Part shown: one piece after another, positions 1-7,452 of the stretch
Layout: each line of letters begins with the position of its first letter
Numbering within the stretch: the first letter of the stretch is position 1
NCBI GenBank assembly: GCA_018658955.1
Contig: JABIPM010000029.1
Span: forward strand, 1 to 21,047
DNA length: 21,047 nucleotides
Source: Candidatus Woesearchaeota archaeon
GTDB taxonomy: Archaea > Nanobdellota > Nanobdellia > SCGC-AAA011-G17 > UBA489
Direction: 5' to 3'
Translations under genes and position numbers: made by a program
Notes under the pieces: model-generated
The model's input: the letters and a program-made list of their open reading frames with translations, nothing else
Told to the model about the DNA's origin: nothing
Databases searched by the model: none

Positions 1-395
1 ATTACTTTTCCATTATCTTCTACAACATAATCAATTGTTCCAGAAATAATCCCATTTCTTGTTATTGGAGATAATAAATTTCTTTGTGTTTTTGGAACTG
101 TTGCCTGACTCATTGTATTTTGAATAGGTGTAACTGATTGTCGAGTATTTGCATTTACTGAAATTGTTGTAGGTTGTTGTGTAGCTGATTGATATGTTGC
201 ACTTCTTAATGGAACTTCTGGAGATGTCCAGTAATGTGCTTCAGTTGGTTCTGAAGCATTTATGTGTGCCCCTACATATAACATTCCGCCTATTGCACCT
301 ACAGTTAAAAATTGCTTCACCTTCGTAGGTAATTCATTAAGTTTATTAGTAGCATTTACTATGCTTTCGATAGTTGATGGTTGTTTTTCTGTCAT
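1..395 (-). CDS. Small single-TM protein, partial (cut by window edge)
   Basis: No family recognised. The leftward reading frame is open from the ATG at 395 to the window edge, giving 131 residues with the C-terminus missing. A TM segment lies at about residues 28-46 (FLTVGAIGGMLYVGAH). It is followed at 51-61 by TEAHYWTSPEV and then a Ser/Thr/Gln-rich, probably extracellular stretch. The start is supported by a strong ribosome binding site (GGAGGAT on the minus strand, 412-406) and a TATA-like box at 437-445. The divergent neighbour at 546-1193 carries almost the same motif (TEATYWTSPEV) just after its own first TM segment, so the two look like paralogues. Function unknown; the frame is very likely real given the RBS, promoter and paralogy. 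Confidence 0.8.
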   Translation of the reverse strand, partial: MTEKQPSTIESIVNATNKLNELPTKVKQFLTVGAIGGMLYVGAHINASEPTEAHYWTSPEVPLRSATYQSATQQPTTISVNANTRQSVTPIQNTMSQATVPKTQRNLLSPITRNGIISGTIDYVVEDNGKV

Positions 396-405
396 TTTAA
401 TATAT

Positions 406-445
406 ATCCTCCAATAGATATTTTGCAGTTAACAACCTTATAAAC
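406..445 (-). promoter_or_regulatory. TATA box and ribosome binding site for the leftward gene
   Basis: On the minus strand a TATA-like GTTTATAAG covers 445-437 and GGAGGAT covers 412-406, ten bases before the ATG at 395. Transcription from this box would start near 411-413, leaving a short leader with a good Shine-Dalgarno. It sits in the 150-base divergent gap (396-545), in which I see no gene. Confidence 0.55.
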
Positions 446-545
446 TTTTCTATGTGTAGTTACTATTCAGTAGTCCTTCAATCTGACGGTTTCTGTCTAA
501 AAATGCTTAAATAACCCAAAAATAGGAAAATAATGTGTTTTAAAC

Positions 546-1193
546 ATGAGTGATGATAAAGATAAAACAACGTGTGCTGATATTGTTAGAGGTATGGGGA
601 ATACAGTTAGAGAGATTAATAAATGGCCCATTGAATTAAAAATAACGGTTGCACTTGTAGATATTTACGTGTGGGGCTGCATGGTAATGAACAATAAGGA
701 AGAAGAATATACTGAAGCAACATATTGGACATCTCCCGAGGTTGGGAGTTCAGTTTATGGTTCTGGATCTTCTGGCAATAAATTATACTCAACTGAGAAT
801 TCTGATCCCGAAGGACTTACTGGAATTATTCAAAAGTTTTATGCTTCAGATTTAGAAAATACCATAAATTTTGCAGGAACAATGCATGATGTTGGAGGGA
901 TGGCTGCTGCAGTTACAATCGGAGCTTCAAGATACCTTGGCGTTCCTGGGTTGGTTGGCGCTTATGGTGTTATGATGGTGCCAGAAATTGTTAATTATTT
1001 TAGTGATTCTTATAATTTTTCTGAATTTAGTGGTGAGGCGGGAAAAGATGTTTTATGTTTACTTGGTGCATACGGACTAGGGAAATTTATTGGACTTTTT
1101 TCTAAAGATGATGATGATGATGATGATGAAATTCAAAAAACTAGCACTAAATCAACTAAAAAGAAGTGGACTCCTTGGTACGAGCGAGATTAA
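546..1193 (+). CDS. Small multi-TM protein with TEATYWTSPEV motif and acidic/basic tail
   Basis: No family recognised; 215 residues. Hydrophobic segments lie at about 30-48, 118-146 (Gly/Ala-rich) and 168-185. Residues 56-66, TEATYWTSPEV, match the divergent neighbour at ten of eleven positions, at the same place just after TM1, so this is probably a diverged duplicate. Residues 188-194 are seven consecutive Asp encoded by a GAT repeat, followed by a Lys/Thr-rich tail ending in WTPWYERD. That charged tail would be easy to expand or contract by slippage. The ATG at 546 has no clear Shine-Dalgarno; a TATA-like GCTTAAATA at 505-513 puts the transcript start near 535. Role unknown; a cell-envelope protein is the safest statement. 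Confidence 0.8.
   Translation: MSDDKDKTTCADIVRGMGNTVREINKWPIELKITVALVDIYVWGCMVMNNKEEEYTEATYWTSPEVGSSVYGSGSSGNKLYSTENSDPEGLTGIIQKFYASDLENTINFAGTMHDVGGMAAAVTIGASRYLGVPGLVGAYGVMMVPEIVNYFSDSYNFSEFSGEAGKDVLCLLGAYGLGKFIGLFSKDDDDDDDEIQKTSTKSTKKKWTPWYERD
1107..1127 (+). repeat. (GAT)7 trinucleotide repeat encoding poly-Asp
   Basis: Seven in-frame GAT codons give DDDDDDD in the C-terminal tail of the 546-1193 protein. Identical codons at every unit suggest replication slippage. Confidence 0.9.
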
Positions 1194-1204
1194 TTCATTA
1201 GCAA

Positions 1205-1244
1205 GATTTAAATAATGTTGTAGCCTATTTAAATCTCAGAGGTG
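1205..1244 (+). promoter_or_regulatory. Promoter and RBS of the 1254-5900 envelope cassette
   Basis: GATTTAAATAA at 1205-1215 and TATTTAAAT at 1226-1234 are TATA-like. The first would start transcription near 1236, just before GAGGTG (1239-1244), which lies nine bases upstream of the ATG at 1254. Confidence 0.45.
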
Positions 1245-1253
1245 TTATAAATT

Positions 1254-2468
1254 ATGGTTGTTAAAAGAGGATTATTTTCTAAAAAAGGTCAAGCAGAAAA
1301 TGCTGCATCTTTGGTGTTAATTATAGGAATATTAACTATTGCATATTTAGTTTTAATGCCTGTGGCAGATAAAAGAGAAATGATGGGAGAATCTCCTTTA
1401 CCCTCTCAAACAAATTTACCTCCCGTAGGTCAAGGATATGGTAATTCATTGAACTTTGGAAATTTATTGAGTGAGAGTCCAGGTCTTATGGATCCAATTT
1501 TAGAAACAGTAACTCAAACAAACTTGGCGAGCGTAGATTTGTTTTCAGTAGAAAGTCAAAAGTTTGAAAATATTGCAACTAATATTCATTTAGAAAATAG
1601 CTTAGTTTCAGAAGATGACGCAGAATTTACATTTGTATTAGACGATTTAAATAATTTAGAAGATGTTCGATTATTATTCTTTGTTTTAGATTACAATGGA
1701 GAATTAGAAGTTAAATTGAACGGCGTTAAAGTTCTTAGTGGTGAAATTACTAGCGATGTGCTTCCAATCACTCTTCCCCGTTCCTTACTTGGCAGAGTTA
1801 ATAGGATTAGTTTTGAAGTAGAAGGTCCAAATGTTTTCCAATTCATGACTGTAAATTATTATGAATTAAAAGATGTGATGTTAATTAAAAATTATTTAGT
1901 AGAAAATAATGCAGAGTTTAGACAATTTGTTTTAACCGGAGAAGAATTAAAAAATATGAATCATGCTTCTTTAGTTTACAGGCTTAATTGTATGTCTCTT
2001 AAATATCAAGGAAGAATTATGATTAAGCTGAATGGTAGAATAGTTCAAAATGCTTTGGCTGTATGCGATGCAGGAGTTACTGAAATTGATTTTAGTTTAG
2101 GAGAATTAATTGAAGGAAGAAATATTCTTGAATTTGGAGTCGATAAAGGCCATTATGTCTTAGAAAATTTAGCAATTGAATCAGACTATAGTGCTCAAGA
2201 ATATCCTAGATATTATTTTTCAGTTCAAGTTGAAACTATGAAAGGTATTTTTGATGGAGACGATATAACTTTACAATCAAATTTTGAAAATGATGGGAAA
2301 AGAAAGTCAGGAACATTTTATGTTAACGGATATCCGATTTATTTTGATACATATACTTCAGAGTTTACAGCGGATTTGAATGGTCTGATTTATGAAGGTC
2401 AAAATGTGATATCAGTTATACCTGAAACTAAATTTAAAATGTTAAATTTAAATGTATTTATGGAATAG
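1254..2468 (+). CDS. Pilin-signal protein with tandem beta-sandwich repeats
   Basis: A 404-residue surface protein that I cannot assign to a named family. The N-terminus has a short basic stretch, SKKGQAENA at 9-17, and a hydrophobic helix at about 18-36. This fits a class III (type IV pilin-like) signal cleaved after Gly12, leaving Gln at +1. The usual +5 Glu is at +3 instead. After a Pro/Asn/Ser linker (about 40-100) comes an apparent internal repeat. Units at about 122-213 and 219-310 share a strand ending in KLNG, then a Leu-rich strand, then RxNxIxF/ILEF. A shorter third unit at 350-404 has YVNGYPIYF and GQNVISV. This looks like repeated beta-sandwich domains. The start has GAGGTG at 1239-1244. 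It is the first gene of a four-gene rightward cassette. Confidence 0.82.
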   Translation: MVVKRGLFSKKGQAENAASLVLIIGILTIAYLVLMPVADKREMMGESPLPSQTNLPPVGQGYGNSLNFGNLLSESPGLMDPILETVTQTNLASVDLFSVESQKFENIATNIHLENSLVSEDDAEFTFVLDDLNNLEDVRLLFFVLDYNGELEVKLNGVKVLSGEITSDVLPITLPRSLLGRVNRISFEVEGPNVFQFMTVNYYELKDVMLIKNYLVENNAEFRQFVLTGEELKNMNHASLVYRLNCMSLKYQGRIMIKLNGRIVQNALAVCDAGVTEIDFSLGELIEGRNILEFGVDKGHYVLENLAIESDYSAQEYPRYYFSVQVETMKGIFDGDDITLQSNFENDGKRKSGTFYVNGYPIYFDTYTSEFTADLNGLIYEGQNVISVIPETKFKMLNLNVFME

Positions 2469-2472
2469 GTGT
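2467..2472 (+). promoter_or_regulatory. RBS AGGTGT overlapping upstream stop codon
   Basis: The stop codon TAG of the upstream gene reads on as TAGGTGT, so its last two bases begin the Shine-Dalgarno for the ATG at 2478. The same arrangement recurs at 12505-12510. Confidence 0.6.
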
Positions 2473-2477
2473 CTTTA

Positions 2478-3956
2478 ATGAGTGAAAATAATCAAAAAAA
2501 TTCTAAACCCTCTTTAGGTGTTATCTCTGAGGGAAAAAGTTCCTCAAATTTAGACGGTGGAACTTTTTTCAAAATTATATTTTTAACAATATTGGGAATT
2601 GCAGGGCAATTCATTGTAAATTTAGGTTGGTGGATATGGGTCCCCATTGGATTATTATTAGTTTTTACAATACTAAAAGCAATAATTCCTCCACAGGCAT
2701 ATGCTCTTGTTAAATCTATATTTGTGTGGGCTGCCTTAGGAATTATAATTTTATATGTTATTTACTTTGGTAAGGCTGCATATCAAAGTGGTATTTGGAA
2801 AGGGGGTGCTACCGCATTGGAAGACTCTGGTGTTGATAAGGCTGTAAAATCTACTGGTGGCGGATTGATGGATTATATTAGAAATCCTCAAAAACTATTT
2901 TATGAATATTATTCATGGGACAGTCCCAAATCTACTGAAAAGAAAGAGTTGAAAGGCATTGAATTTTTTGGAGTTGAAACTAGAAGAGATGAATTCAAAG
3001 AAGGAATGAACATTGTAGTTACTGGAACTGCAAAAGTTTCAGCGATGAAGGATAAAGATACGAGTGTTACTTTTAATTGTGGTTTCGATGAAAATAATAT
3101 TTCTGAAAAAATAAAGAATGAAAATTATAATTCTAATGGAGTTTTAAAACTTCGAGGAATAGAAGGAAATTCTATTACTGTTTATGCTGGAAGAAATGAA
3201 GTTGTAGATTTTGTTTGTGAACTTAATGGAATAGATTTAGATTTGGGAGACAGCGGCATAACAGATGAAGATAAAAGAAAAGACGAGATTGAAGATATTA
3301 GAACCTTTGTTGTGAGCATAGAAGGAATTTACAGCGATTTTGTTACTACTAGTTTGCTTAAAGTATACAACCTTCAAAGAGAAAAATTAAATCAACTGAG
3401 GGATCCGTTTGAAAATATTAAAGAACCCTTACTTGACTCAAACCTTAAAATGAGAAGTCAATGTTTGTCTGGATGTGGATTAACAAGATTAGCATTGAAA
3501 ACATCAAAACAACCACAAACAGAAATTGGATCATATACATTTAGTATGAGCTTAAGAAAAGATTCAGATTGGTATGGAGACATTAAGAAAGTTAAGAGTT
3601 TAGAAGTTATGACTCCTCAAAATTTTGAATTAATTGCGTGTGAAAACTTTGGAGGGGATGCGATTTTTGATGATGGGGATGCCCCTTATTTTGAAATATT
3701 AAATGAAAAAATAAAAGATGATTATGGCACTGCATCAGATTATGCATTCTACTGTGATTACAGAATTTCAAGACCCAGAATATTTATTGGATTTGATGAG
3801 TTTATGGCTAAGGCAACTTATGATTATTTAGTAACTACTAAGAAAACAATAAATATAATTGAAACAAGAGATTTACAAGGAATGAATAATATTGCTCAAG
3901 GCGATGAAACAATTCCTGAAGAAGGTTATGATGGGGCAGATTATTATGAAACTTAA
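2478..3956 (+). CDS. Three-TM membrane protein with large outer domain
   Basis: Unrecognised 492-residue protein. A GTG at 2469 is also in frame, but the ATG at 2478 is better: AGGTG at 2467-2471, overlapping the upstream stop codon, sits six bases before it, which implies translational coupling. The N-terminus is polar, then three TM helices lie at about 30-47, 50-70 and 78-98. The rest, about 390 residues, is soluble and rich in beta-type sequence, with an acidic tail (DETIPEEGYDGADYYET). Cysteines occur in a CLSGC cluster and in later single positions, suggesting disulfides outside the cell. Near the end is ATYDYLVTTKKTINI, which resembles the C-terminal strands of the two following lipoproteins. 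It may be the membrane platform or anchor of the cassette; that is inference. Confidence 0.8.
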   Translation: MSENNQKNSKPSLGVISEGKSSSNLDGGTFFKIIFLTILGIAGQFIVNLGWWIWVPIGLLLVFTILKAIIPPQAYALVKSIFVWAALGIIILYVIYFGKAAYQSGIWKGGATALEDSGVDKAVKSTGGGLMDYIRNPQKLFYEYYSWDSPKSTEKKELKGIEFFGVETRRDEFKEGMNIVVTGTAKVSAMKDKDTSVTFNCGFDENNISEKIKNENYNSNGVLKLRGIEGNSITVYAGRNEVVDFVCELNGIDLDLGDSGITDEDKRKDEIEDIRTFVVSIEGIYSDFVTTSLLKVYNLQREKLNQLRDPFENIKEPLLDSNLKMRSQCLSGCGLTRLALKTSKQPQTEIGSYTFSMSLRKDSDWYGDIKKVKSLEVMTPQNFELIACENFGGDAIFDDGDAPYFEILNEKIKDDYGTASDYAFYCDYRISRPRIFIGFDEFMAKATYDYLVTTKKTINIIETRDLQGMNNIAQGDETIPEEGYDGADYYET

Positions 3957-4911
3957 AATTATTCAAATTGGAATTTTAATCTTGGGTCTAGTAATGCTTG
4001 CCGGATGTGATGCACAGTTGCCATTTACAGATGGAATACAGAAAGCTGCCCCTTCTGCAAGTATGGGCAGTGCTAAAAGGGGAATAGTGATTGAATTTCA
4101 ACAAGGTAAGCCTCAAAATGAAATCTTTGGAGATTTTTTAGTGGGTTTAGATATATCTAATTATATGGACGAGTCTGTTTCGGTAAGTGTTGATGTGTGG
4201 GATGTTAGCCCTTTACAGGGATTTACTGATAAGGCAGGAGTTTCTTATTTCCTTGAACCTGCAATATATGATCTTGGTAAATTTTACAAGCCATTTGTGG
4301 AAAAATATAATCTGGGTATGTTTAATTACCAAAATGTGAAGGTAGGAGATTATACTCAATTTTTAGCAGAATTAAGATATGGGATTAGTGCAGATGTGGA
4401 TGTTAATTTCTGTGTTACTAATCCAGATTATGAAAAAGATTCTTCTTGTTCCTTGAGTGAAACGTTATCTGGTTCAAAATTAGGCGATAAAAATTCTAAA
4501 TATCCTATAACAATTAAGAGTATAAAGAAAACAATTTATGGGGCAGATGAAAGTTCTGTATTCCTTAATCTAGATATCTCGATTTCAAATGAAGGTAAGG
4601 GAGAATTAATTAATCCTCTTGAAGAAAGCATATTTGATGGAGAAATCTTAAATTTTAATCTTTATGCTTTATCTGATTCTCTAGAGTTTACTTGTAGGTC
4701 AGATGATGCTACAAATAGTTATGGTGAATTTGATTCCGATGTTAAGTCTCTTCCAATGGATTTGAAGTTAAAGGGGTCAAGTTCAATAAAGATTACATGC
4801 ACTTCCACTTTGGCCATTGATGAACCTCTTAAAGATGTTAGAATAAAAATTACTACTGATTATGATTACCTCTATAAAACCTCTACACGTAAAATTGAGG
4901 TGAAGGGTTAG
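3946..4911 (+). CDS. Lipoprotein, cassette member 3
   Basis: Unrecognised secreted lipoprotein of 321 residues. The ATG at 3946 gives a clean signal peptide, MKLKIIQIGILILGLVMLAGC, with lipobox LAGC and Cys21 as the lipid site. Upstream in-frame ATGs at 3892, 3928 and 3931 would only add a polar prefix. The start overlaps the end of the preceding gene by 11 bases. The mature part is beta-rich, with apparent Cys pairs (NFCVTNPD with SSCSLSE; EFTCRSDD with KITCTST). It ends in DYDYLYKTSTRKIEV. The general layout (lipobox, beta domain, Cys-containing second domain, NEGKG, aromatic terminal strand) parallels the next gene, whose equivalent is NVGKG. The two are probably old duplicates anchored on the outer face of the membrane. 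Confidence 0.82.
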   Translation: MKLKIIQIGILILGLVMLAGCDAQLPFTDGIQKAAPSASMGSAKRGIVIEFQQGKPQNEIFGDFLVGLDISNYMDESVSVSVDVWDVSPLQGFTDKAGVSYFLEPAIYDLGKFYKPFVEKYNLGMFNYQNVKVGDYTQFLAELRYGISADVDVNFCVTNPDYEKDSSCSLSETLSGSKLGDKNSKYPITIKSIKKTIYGADESSVFLNLDISISNEGKGELINPLEESIFDGEILNFNLYALSDSLEFTCRSDDATNSYGEFDSDVKSLPMDLKLKGSSSIKITCTSTLAIDEPLKDVRIKITTDYDYLYKTSTRKIEVKG

Positions 4912-4914
4912 TTT

Positions 4915-4923
4915 TTTAAATAA
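4915..4923 (+). promoter_or_regulatory. TATA box, leaderless promoter of lipoprotein gene
   Basis: TTTAAATAA centred at 4919 predicts a transcript start at about 4945, coinciding with the ATG at 4944. Confidence 0.5.
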
Positions 4924-4943
4924 AGCAATCAGAGAAATTAAAG

Positions 4944-5900
4944 ATGGTTAGGAATAAAAGAGGGTTAATTTCAGTAATTTTTATATTAGCTGTTGCTTTA
5001 TTCTTAACAGGATGTGAGCAAACAGAAGAAACTACTAATTTAGATGGTCCTTATGTTGGTGGATCTGAGGGATTAAAATTTTCATTTCAAGAATATGAAC
5101 CTCCTCAAATAGTTTTAGATGATTCTCAAGAAGATTTTTTTATTACATTAGTTGTGAAAAATATGGGAGAATATACAATTCCTGAAGAAGGTATCATTGC
5201 TTCTTTAAGTGGCGTTGATGCAAATGCATTTGGATTAAGCTCATTGAATACTGTTAGTGCAATTCCAGTTACAGGTGTTGCAAATGATCAGGGGTATTTT
5301 ATTGAAGGTGGAGAAGAGTTATTAGAGTTTGATGAAGCAGAATATGTTAATGATGTTGCTGCTAGTTTTGATGTAATCTTAAGAGCAGATGTTTGTTATG
5401 AATATGAAACTGAGGCTTTAGCACATTTATGTTTGAAAGAAAATGTAGTAAAAAAATCAATTGAAGATGTTTGTGAAACAAATAATCCTGAGCTAAGTGT
5501 TTACAATTCTGGTGCTCCGATTCAAGTGTCTGGATTGAGACAGAAAGCAGTTGGCGCAAATAGAGTACAAATAGTATTTACTGTACAAAACGTGGGGAAA
5601 GGATTAGTTTATCTTCCAGAAACATTTACTGATTCATGTAAGGGAATGGACGATAATATTGATAAATTAAAAGTTACTTTAAGAAATCCTCAAAATAATT
5701 TTGAAGCAGAATGTAGTGCTTTTGGAAAATCTCCAAGTGGAGAATTAAGACTGGTAAATGGCAGAAAAGAGATTACCTGCAATCTTGATACTACCGATTT
5801 ACAAGAAGTAAGTTATCAAGATTTATTAATTATTGATTTAGAATATATGTACAGGGACCATGTTAGAACATCACTAACTGTACAAAACGCTCTTACTTAA
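4944..5900 (+). CDS. Lipoprotein, cassette member 4
   Basis: Unrecognised secreted lipoprotein of 318 residues. The signal is basic (MVRNKRG), then hydrophobic, then lipobox LTGC with Cys24. The mature protein has a first beta domain (IVLDDSQEDFFITLVVKN), a short segment with Cys pairs, then a second domain from about residue 190 containing VQIVFTVQNVGKG. It ends in DLEYMYRDHVRTSLTV. Order and motifs mirror the lipoprotein at 3946-4911, so I read them as diverged paralogues. It has its own TATA-like box (TTTAAATAA, 4915-4923) centred 25 bases before the ATG and no Shine-Dalgarno, so a leaderless transcript is likely in addition to read-through. Function unknown. Confidence 0.82.
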   Translation: MVRNKRGLISVIFILAVALFLTGCEQTEETTNLDGPYVGGSEGLKFSFQEYEPPQIVLDDSQEDFFITLVVKNMGEYTIPEEGIIASLSGVDANAFGLSSLNTVSAIPVTGVANDQGYFIEGGEELLEFDEAEYVNDVAASFDVILRADVCYEYETEALAHLCLKENVVKKSIEDVCETNNPELSVYNSGAPIQVSGLRQKAVGANRVQIVFTVQNVGKGLVYLPETFTDSCKGMDDNIDKLKVTLRNPQNNFEAECSAFGKSPSGELRLVNGRKEITCNLDTTDLQEVSYQDLLIIDLEYMYRDHVRTSLTVQNALT

Positions 5901-5901
5901 T

Positions 5902-5910
5902 CTTATAAAT
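5902..5910 (+). promoter_or_regulatory. TATA box, leaderless promoter of UDG gene
   Basis: CTTATAAAT centred at 5906 lies 25 bases before the ATG at 5931, directly after the preceding stop codon. Confidence 0.55.
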
Positions 5911-5930
5911 TATGAATTCTTAGATTTTTT

Positions 5931-6491
5931 ATGCCCACTAGTTTGAAAATTCTGAAGAAAAAGTATTCTAATTGTAAGCAGTGCCCAGAATTAGTTAAAA
6001 ATAGGTCTTCTGTTGTTTTTGGGTCTAAACATATGAATGCGTGCAAAGTTCTTATCATTGGGGAAGCTCCTGGAAAGAAAGAAGATGAATCTGAAATTCC
6101 TTTCGTTGGTAGGAGTGGAGAAATCCTTAATGGATTTTTGAAGGAAATAGGTTTGACAAGAGAGGACGTATTTATTACAAACACTATTTTATGTAGGCCT
6201 CCTGGAAATAGAAATCCTAAGGTGTTAGAATTAAAGAATTGTAAAACTAGATTGAATGAGTGTATAAAGTTAGTTAATCCTGAAGTGGTGATTACTTTAG
6301 GTAATTTTTCTACACAATATTTACTTGAAACTAAAGAAGGAATTACTAAATTGAGGGGAAAGATCTATGAAAAAGAAGGGTATAAAATATTGCCCATGTT
6401 GCATCCTGCAAATCTGCTATATAACGGAATGTCTGAAAAATTAATTAAACAATTTAGATCAGATTTTAAGAAAGTAAAAAAATTAATTTAA
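5931..6491 (+). CDS. udg: Uracil-DNA glycosylase, family 4 (4Fe-4S)
   Basis: Removes uracil from DNA arising from cytosine deamination or dUMP incorporation, the first step of base excision repair. The 186 residues match family 4 in length and order. Cys15 and Cys18 (CKQC), Cys88 and Cys104 are spaced as the four iron-sulfur ligands. GEAPGKKED at 44-52 is the catalytic motif, PFVGRSGEIL follows, TNTILCRPPGNRNP is at 83-96, and LHPANLL near the end is the second active-site motif. The start at 5931 is supported by a TATA box 25 bases upstream. The gene converges on the PAC2 gene, and the two TAA stop codons interlock over four bases (6488-6491). Assignment to family 4 is secure. Confidence 0.95.
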   Translation: MPTSLKILKKKYSNCKQCPELVKNRSSVVFGSKHMNACKVLIIGEAPGKKEDESEIPFVGRSGEILNGFLKEIGLTREDVFITNTILCRPPGNRNPKVLELKNCKTRLNECIKLVNPEVVITLGNFSTQYLLETKEGITKLRGKIYEKEGYKILPMLHPANLLYNGMSEKLIKQFRSDFKKVKKLI

Positions 6492-7285
6492 CCGATGTAG
6501 TGGTGAGTTTTACCGTTTGCTTCTTCTGGAACTTTTTCTATCTTTTTATTTTGTTTTTTTATTTTGTTGTTCTTTTTCTTTACAGGCGTTTTTATTTTAG
6601 GTACTTCTATTTCTAAATCTTTGTCAATCTTTTTTTCTTTTAGTTTTAGTTCTAATTTTTTATTAAGATGTTTGATTATTTTCTTTGCTTCTTTTAATCC
6701 TATATATCCCGGACTTTCAAAAGTTTCCGCAAGTAATGTTATTGCTGGTATGTTTCTGCTTCCTGCCAACCCTGGTAGTAATCCGGTTACCCCCACAATA
6801 GGACCAATGATCTCATGTAATTCTTTTTTAGGTTTAGCTCCCGCACTATATTTCTTTAATATTTTGGGATTATTTGCTGCAAAGTATATTGAAGGATCTT
6901 TAGGCACTTCATGAAGCGCAATTCCCCCTAAAGTAATAATTTCTTTTCCCTTTGATTTTTCAAATGTATCTAATATTTGATTACAGAATCTATGGCACGA
7001 GGTTTCATTTGGAGGTTGAATATCTCCTGAAAGTAATAATATCTGTTTTTTATTTACGGTTGCCAAATATAACTCGATGTTCGGAAGTTCGATTAAATTG
7101 TCTTCATTTACAAATACATAATGTGGTAAGTCTTCTGAATAAAGCTCTAAAATCTTTTCTGCTTTTAGTGCGTCTATTAAGTATTCTACGGTAATTTTTC
7201 CTACATTCCCTACTCCTGGGAGTCCTTCTATCAGTATAGGATTTTTTATTTTAGTTTTTGAAATTGTGTTTATTTTCCAACTCAT
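6488..7285 (-). CDS. PAC2-family protein (proteasome assembly chaperone-like)
   Basis: Archaeal PAC2/PbaB-type protein of 265 residues, related to eukaryotic proteasome assembly chaperones. The N-terminal half has LIEGLPGVGNVGK (about 18-30) and the conserved ITLGGIALHEVP. The centre has GPIVGVTGLLPGLAG followed by ESPGYIGLKEA, all typical of the family. From about residue 210 a Lys-rich low-complexity tail leads to the C-terminal HHYIG. That end resembles, but does not exactly match, the hydrophobic-Tyr-X motif that docks into proteasome pockets. It is the last gene of the S27e-aIF2-alpha-Nop10-PAC2 operon; its ATG overlaps the Nop10 stop by one base (TAATG), so translation is coupled. The exact client is not deducible here. 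Confidence 0.88.
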   Translation of the reverse strand: MSWKINTISKTKIKNPILIEGLPGVGNVGKITVEYLIDALKAEKILELYSEDLPHYVFVNEDNLIELPNIELYLATVNKKQILLLSGDIQPPNETSCHRFCNQILDTFEKSKGKEIITLGGIALHEVPKDPSIYFAANNPKILKKYSAGAKPKKELHEIIGPIVGVTGLLPGLAGSRNIPAITLLAETFESPGYIGLKEAKKIIKHLNKKLELKLKEKKIDKDLEIEVPKIKTPVKKKNNKIKKQNKKIEKVPEEANGKTHHYIG

Positions 7286-7452
7286 TATAATTCACCTTTT
7301 TCGATTTTTGCTAATCTTCTATAATGCCCATATTTATCTTCTGGACTATATTTTGCAGGCTTATTCGTGCATGTTTTATTATTACAAGTTTCACAATTCT
7401 TTTTTAGAGTATATGTGTTACAGTTTAAACATTTTAGAATTTCTGTTTTCAT
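7285..7452 (-). CDS. nop10: Nop10, H/ACA RNP component
   Basis: A short protein of 55 residues that works in the H/ACA ribonucleoprotein with Cbf5, Gar1 and L7Ae, which makes guide-directed pseudouridines in rRNA. Translating the minus strand from the ATG at 7452 gives a typical Nop10: zinc-binding cysteines 8, 11, 20 and 23 (CLNC, CETC), YTL between them, then the hallmark YSPEDKYGHYRRL at 35-47. It overlaps the aIF2-alpha stop by four bases (ATGA) and its own stop overlaps the PAC2 start by one (TAATG). The tight coupling in this order is standard for archaea and confirms the call. Confidence 0.95.
   Translation of the reverse strand: MKTEILKCLNCNTYTLKKNCETCNNKTCTNKPAKYSPEDKYGHYRRLAKIEKGEL

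Noticed and set aside
5903..6184. Leftward 93-codon frame opposite UDG
   Set aside because: Covers the UDG catalytic motifs on the other strand; no supporting signals.
6564..6914. Rightward frame opposite the PAC2 gene
   Set aside because: Phe/Leu/Ser-rich complement of the Lys-rich PAC2 tail; the PAC2 frame is supported by family motifs.
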